This document shows, piece by piece, positions 13,501 to 16,387 of a DNA stretch of 16,387 bases. How positions within the stretch are numbered: the stretch's first letter is position 1; each line of letters begins with the position of its first letter. Under the pieces are notes generated by a model. It was not told where the DNA came from. It was given only the letters and a program-made list of their open reading frames with translations, and made no database searches. The DNA is from an uncultured Bacteroidales bacterium (lineage in GTDB: Bacteria; Bacteroidota; Bacteroidia; Bacteroidales; P3). The stretch covers positions 1 through 16,387 of the forward strand of contig CAJTPR010000012.1 in assembly GCA_910578275.1 (NCBI GenBank), in the 5' to 3' direction. A program made the translations under genes and the position numbers.

Positions 13501-15240
13501 ATGAAAAAGATAATTCTGTTGACCGGTTTGTCGTTCGCCTTGTCCTTTTTTGCCGTGGCGCAGACCGATACGGTACGGGACGAAAAGGCCGCCCGCAAGG
13601 AAAGGCGGGAGGATCGCAGGGAGCGCGGCAAGAACGACAGGGAACATATAAAGGATGAATTGAAGGACGCCGCCGGAGACGTGGCCCGGGAAGCGACGGA
13701 CATCTACGACGAGGCGAAGCGGAGCGTGAAGGATGCCGCCGAATCGTTGAAGGAGAATTTCCGGCAGGTGAAGGAGAGCGTCTCTTCGTGGTTCAACGAG
13801 AACATAACCGCCAACACCGTGGGTGAATTTGCCGAAATACGGCGGCAGGACAATCAGGATTTTTCCGATTACTTGCGTTCGGCATGGCAGGAGTACCCGT
13901 TGGGAATCGGCGAGGGAAGGTCGCCTTTGTTGGAGGGTGCCTTCCATACGTCGAAAATCCGGGGAAACGAGGCGGGCAAGGAAACGTCAGGGCCGTTGGT
14001 CGTGCAGGTGGAGGAGGTGATCGAACCCTTGGAAAGCATTTCGGCGCCGGTTCCGGAAAATTATTACAGGGGGGCGGGAGACGAGGCCGTTTCCAACCTG
14101 GTGTCCAAGCAGCAATTTGTCACTTTCAAGTTTTACGGGAAGGAAATCAAGGTATATTATAACCCCGCGTTGCGGAACATCAAAATCGGAAAAGGACTTG
14201 AGAAAGGCGTTTCCAAGTTCTGGCAATATCTTTCTTCCCAGGAATTCGATCCGGTCCTCCTGCAGCTTTATCAGTACAAGGACGAACTCCTCTTGAACGA
14301 TTATCAATATTATCTGCTTGTAAGGCGGTTTTCGGACCTGCTTTTCAATAAAGGCAAGAATGGCGAGAACCTGCTTTTTGCCGTCTTTTTGCTCAACCAG
14401 ACAGGTTACGACGCCCGTATAGGGCAATTCCAAGGCGAGGGTGGAAGCCGTCTGGCGGTGCTGTTGCCCTTTTTCGAGGAGGTGCCCGGCCGTGCCCATG
14501 TCTCGTTGGGAAACAACCGTTATTACCTCATGGACGTGGATCCTGGCAAGAAAATCGCCCAATGCAAGGTACGGGTCTATGAAAAGGCCCATGCCAACGC
14601 CCGGCATCCCTTTTCCATCAGGATGGAACCCGAGTCGACGGGATTTGCACCCTTGTATGGAAAATTCCAAGGCTATACGTTCGATGAACGCTTGGCGCAG
14701 ATGCAATCCGACATGCCTGCCGGACCGTTGCCACTGTATGCCGACGCCCGGTTCAGTCAATTGATGAACAAGACATTCCTGTACAAGCTTTTGCCCGAAT
14801 TGGACAGCGTGGTGGGCAAGAAACAGGATGCCAACTTGAAAGAACGGCTTTCTGAACGTGAAAGGCAGGAAATCAAGGTCTTGTCCTTGAACGCCTTGCT
14901 CAATCGGGCATTGAGCAGCCAATCGAAGCAGTCGGCCAAGATGACCGCCCGTTGCCTTTATCCTGAAACGATGTTCTGGAAAAAGGGTTCGGGTGACATC
15001 CTGGATCGTTCGATGCTGCTTTGCCAGATATGCAACCACATATTGGGCATACCTGCCGTATTGCTCGTATATCCCGATTTCGCCATGGCGGCAGTGGGCT
15101 TTTGCGACGGGGAAACCGCTCCCGGATCGCCCTTTTTCAATGGCGACTATGTGGAGTGGGACGGGAAAAGGTATCTGTTGTGCGGCAAGTTGCCCAAGGC
15201 GGTGAAGAATCCCGGCAAGGCCAAGTTGTACAAGTGGTAG
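13501..15240 (+). CDS. Secreted protein with charged coiled coil and degenerate transglutaminase-like region
   Basis: I recognise no named gene. The 579-residue protein has a signal peptide (1-20, SFFAVA/Q). Residues 27-97 are extremely charged and helical (many Arg, Lys, Glu, Asp, Ala), likely a coiled coil or amphipathic helix. A globular part follows from about 190. Residues 285-308 (NGENLLFAVFLLNQTGYDAR) resemble the core helix of transglutaminase-like proteins. Near the end, GSGDILDRSMLLCQICNHILGIP (496-518) looks like the GDCEDRS...LGIP motif of that fold, with Ile500 where the catalytic Cys would be. The His and Asp segments also appear lost (YPDFAMAAVGF; GDYVEWDGKRYLLCGK). It is 12 nt after lptE and ends the plus-strand run. 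It is probably periplasmic or outer-membrane, perhaps a non-catalytic scaffold. Fold assignment is from pattern memory. Confidence 0.75.
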   Translation: MKKIILLTGLSFALSFFAVAQTDTVRDEKAARKERREDRRERGKNDREHIKDELKDAAGDVAREATDIYDEAKRSVKDAAESLKENFRQVKESVSSWFNENITANTVGEFAEIRRQDNQDFSDYLRSAWQEYPLGIGEGRSPLLEGAFHTSKIRGNEAGKETSGPLVVQVEEVIEPLESISAPVPENYYRGAGDEAVSNLVSKQQFVTFKFYGKEIKVYYNPALRNIKIGKGLEKGVSKFWQYLSSQEFDPVLLQLYQYKDELLLNDYQYYLLVRRFSDLLFNKGKNGENLLFAVFLLNQTGYDARIGQFQGEGGSRLAVLLPFFEEVPGRAHVSLGNNRYYLMDVDPGKKIAQCKVRVYEKAHANARHPFSIRMEPESTGFAPLYGKFQGYTFDERLAQMQSDMPAGPLPLYADARFSQLMNKTFLYKLLPELDSVVGKKQDANLKERLSERERQEIKVLSLNALLNRALSSQSKQSAKMTARCLYPETMFWKKGSGDILDRSMLLCQICNHILGIPAVLLVYPDFAMAAVGFCDGETAPGSPFFNGDYVEWDGKRYLLCGKLPKAVKNPGKAKLYKW

Positions 15241-15241
15241 C

Positions 15242-15272
15242 CGGTCGTCGGTTTCCCGCCGGGTTTCGACCG
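15242..15272 (+). terminator. Hairpin after the plus-strand run
   Basis: CGGTCG (15242-15247) and CGACCG (15267-15272) pair just past the stop of the secreted protein, with a smaller CCC/GGG hairpin inside. No T-run follows, so this is a weak candidate for the end of the long plus-strand transcript. Confidence 0.3.
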
Positions 15273-15276
15273 TCTC

Positions 15277-15315
15277 GTCAAAATCCGGGACAAGTCCGTC
15301 TTTCGCGTCCGGATT
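15277..15315 (-). terminator. Putative terminator of the sigma-factor gene
   Basis: On the minus strand, AATCCGGAC pairs with GTCCCGGATT (plus-strand 15307-15315 with 15282-15291, one bulged base) and a short T-run (ATTTTG) follows. It lies 3 nt after the stop of the sigma-factor gene, as expected for an intrinsic terminator. The loop is large (15 nt), so efficiency may be modest. Confidence 0.45.
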
Positions 15316-15318
15316 ACC

Positions 15319-16101
15319 TCAAGCGTTCCTTTTTGTTCTTTGCGCCCGGTTTTTCTTCGCGGTTTCCTTGAGGGCTTCACGTTTGGCCTTTTCCCTGGCA
15401 GCTTTCCTTGCGGCGGCCAATTCCGCTTTCTTGATGCTCTTGAGCGTGCAAAGGTCCATCCCTTTTTCGAGAAGTCCCTCTTTTTCCCAGCCGATGAGTT
15501 GGCGTTGCACCTTTTTCATCGCCGTGTAATAGCGGCTCATCGTCGTCGAGAGGGAACGGCCGGAAGAAAATGAAAGTTCCTTGAACGATTTCATTTGCAG
15601 ATGACGTTCGTTGATGAGCCGCCATTCCTCGTTGGAGAGATTGAAAAAGCGGAAATGGGAATTGAACAGCAGGCTTATGTTGGCACCGACTTGTTCTTTG
15701 GTCTGTTCCCTGATGGCAAGTGCCGGATTTTCTTCGTCCATCGGCTGGCTGAAAGGGACGTTCCAGCCGAGATTCTCGCAGATTTGCTGACGGTATTCCT
15801 CGCTTTTTATCCGATGGCTGCTTTGAAGCCGGTAATGTTTCATCAAGGCGTTTTGCGCGATGGTGCGCAGCCAGCACCATATCAGAAACTTGTCTTCATA
15901 AAAACCACGCATGAAATGATGCTGGGCTTGTATCATCGTGTCTTGAAGCAAATCCTTGCTCAGCTCCTCGTCGTGGCAGATGTCGTATAAGAACTTGTAC
16001 AGGCGTTTGCAATAAATGACGACGTCATTCTCGAAGGAAAAGTTTCTTTTTTCGGAACTGTCCGTCGCAGAAAGTTTCCGTTTGTCTTTTTCATTTTTCA
16101 T
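15319..16101 (-). CDS. ECF-like sigma-70 family factor with basic C-terminal tail
   Basis: The 260-residue protein looks like an extracytoplasmic-function sigma factor. Region 2 lies at about 28-92: LYKFLYDICHDEELSKDLLQDTM (the helix that contacts core polymerase) and FLIWCWLRTIAQNALMKHYR (-10 recognition). A linker of about 60 residues follows, longer than usual. Region 4 is at about 153-203: LSNEEWRLINERHLQMKSFKELSFSSGRSLSTTMSRYYTAMKKVQRQL, a helix-turn-helix for the -35 element, weakly conserved. Residues 222-260 form a Lys/Arg/Ala/Glu-rich tail that typical ECF factors lack. No anti-sigma factor or TonB receptor gene lies next to it within the window. It converges with the long plus-strand run. 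The regulon is unknown. A sigma-like regulator that binds DNA without initiating transcription is an alternative. Confidence 0.78.
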   Translation of the reverse strand: MKNEKDKRKLSATDSSEKRNFSFENDVVIYCKRLYKFLYDICHDEELSKDLLQDTMIQAQHHFMRGFYEDKFLIWCWLRTIAQNALMKHYRLQSSHRIKSEEYRQQICENLGWNVPFSQPMDEENPALAIREQTKEQVGANISLLFNSHFRFFNLSNEEWRLINERHLQMKSFKELSFSSGRSLSTTMSRYYTAMKKVQRQLIGWEKEGLLEKGMDLCTLKSIKKAELAAARKAAREKAKREALKETAKKNRAQRTKRNA

Positions 16102-16169
16102 AACGGTTGGTTCTTGTTGTGAAATCTATTGATGTCCCAATGGTTTCATGGCGTTCTCATGTGAAGAAT

Positions 16170-16177
16170 CAAATATA
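16170..16177 (-). promoter_or_regulatory. Putative -7 promoter box of the sigma-factor gene
   Basis: On the minus strand these bases read TATATTTG, an exact match to TAnnTTTG and identical to the box before the crotonase gene. It lies about 69 nt before the sigma-factor ATG, giving a leader of about 60 nt. No clear -33 element was seen in the AT-rich DNA upstream. Confidence 0.55.
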
Positions 16178-16340
16178 GGATAAATTTTATTATGTATGAA
16201 TGGTAATTTGTAATTTTTAGGATATATTAACATATATTAATATTTTAAAATGTTAATGCGTGTTAATTAATATTTTATATTTTGTGTATTATTAAAATAT
16301 ATAATAAAATTAATATTTATTTTTATAAAAACTTTTCTTG
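16178..16340. repeat. AT-rich intergenic region with short repeats
   Basis: This stretch is overwhelmingly A and T, in sharp contrast to the genes. TTAATATTTTA occurs at 16237-16247 and again at 16267-16277, exactly 30 bases apart. TGTTAAT occurs at 16251-16257 and 16261-16267, 10 bases apart, and inverted (ATTAACA) at 16226-16232. I see no coding region. It lies directly upstream of the sigma-factor promoter, so it may be an UP-like element, a curved DNA segment or a site for a nucleoid protein. Confidence 0.45.
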
Positions 16341-16358
16341 TGGCGGCTGAAACAAGAA
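16327..16358 (-). terminator. Possible terminator for a minus-strand unit entering from the right
   Basis: On the minus strand TTCTTGT pairs with ACAAGAA (plus 16352-16358 with 16335-16341) around a 10-nt loop, and AAGTTTTTA follows. This could end a gene lying beyond the right edge. GGCGG (16342-16346) could instead pair with CCGCC (16361-16365). The GC-rich bases after 16341 suggest another gene or RNA begins or ends there, but no product can be named. Confidence 0.3.
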
Positions 16359-16387
16359 TCCCGCCTTTCCCGTGCCAGGCGCAAGCC

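Noticed and set aside
16102..16387. Small open frames in the AT-rich right end
   Set aside because: Only very short frames with no ribosome binding site or recognisable product; stops are frequent in AT-rich DNA.
1..16387. CRISPR array, insertion sequence, prophage or defence genes
   Set aside because: No spaced direct repeats, transposase, integrase or known defence protein motif was found. The short repeats at 16226-16277 lie in AT-rich DNA and lack CRISPR structure.

Overview
The window looks like chromosomal DNA of a Bacteroidetes, probably order Bacteroidales. The signs are a C10 (streptopain-type) cysteine peptidase with a type IX secretion C-terminal sorting domain, a 627-residue Bacteroidetes-style YidC, an LptE lipoprotein beside a receiver-less sigma-54 activator, and upstream boxes that fit the Bacteroidetes -7 consensus TAnnTTTG. 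By eye the coding DNA is moderately GC-rich; the last 200-300 bases are strikingly AT-rich. I cannot name the genus. The acyl-CoA genes would fit a butyrate-forming or short-chain acyl-CoA-using gut or anaerobic lineage, but that is inference.

Layout. Bases 1-176: the 3' end of a 5S rRNA (end of an rrn operon), an intrinsic terminator, a tRNA-Pro(GGG) and a second terminator built on a 40-bp perfect palindrome. Bases 179-4232 (+): promoter and operator-like palindrome, then enoyl-CoA hydratase (crotonase), 3-hydroxybutyryl-CoA dehydrogenase and a secreted C10 peptidase. Bases 4241-5317 (-): thiS and thiD of thiamine synthesis, convergent with the peptidase. Bases 5376-15240 (+): a long co-directional run with gaps of 2-34 nt: etfB, etfA, an extended acyl-CoA dehydrogenase, yidC, yebC, a sigma-54 activator, lptE, and a secreted protein that resembles a degenerate transglutaminase-like protein. 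Bases 15319-16101 (-): an ECF-like sigma factor with a basic C-terminal tail. Bases 16102-16387: its AT-rich upstream region and a hairpin near the right edge.

How they work together. Crotonase and hydroxybutyryl-CoA dehydrogenase interconvert acetoacetyl-CoA, 3-hydroxybutyryl-CoA and crotonyl-CoA; the acyl-CoA dehydrogenase with EtfAB would handle the crotonyl-CoA/butyryl-CoA (or longer-chain) step. No thiolase and no butyrate-releasing enzyme lie in the window. YidC, LptE and the secreted protein after lptE concern the envelope; YebC acts on translation or transcription. The gene content is mostly ordinary core genome. The unusual parts are the apparent loss of catalytic residues in the lptE-linked protein, a changed GAFTGA loop in the sigma-54 activator, palindromes over two acyl-CoA gene promoters, the terminator pressed against tRNA-Pro, and the sigma factor with a basic tail.
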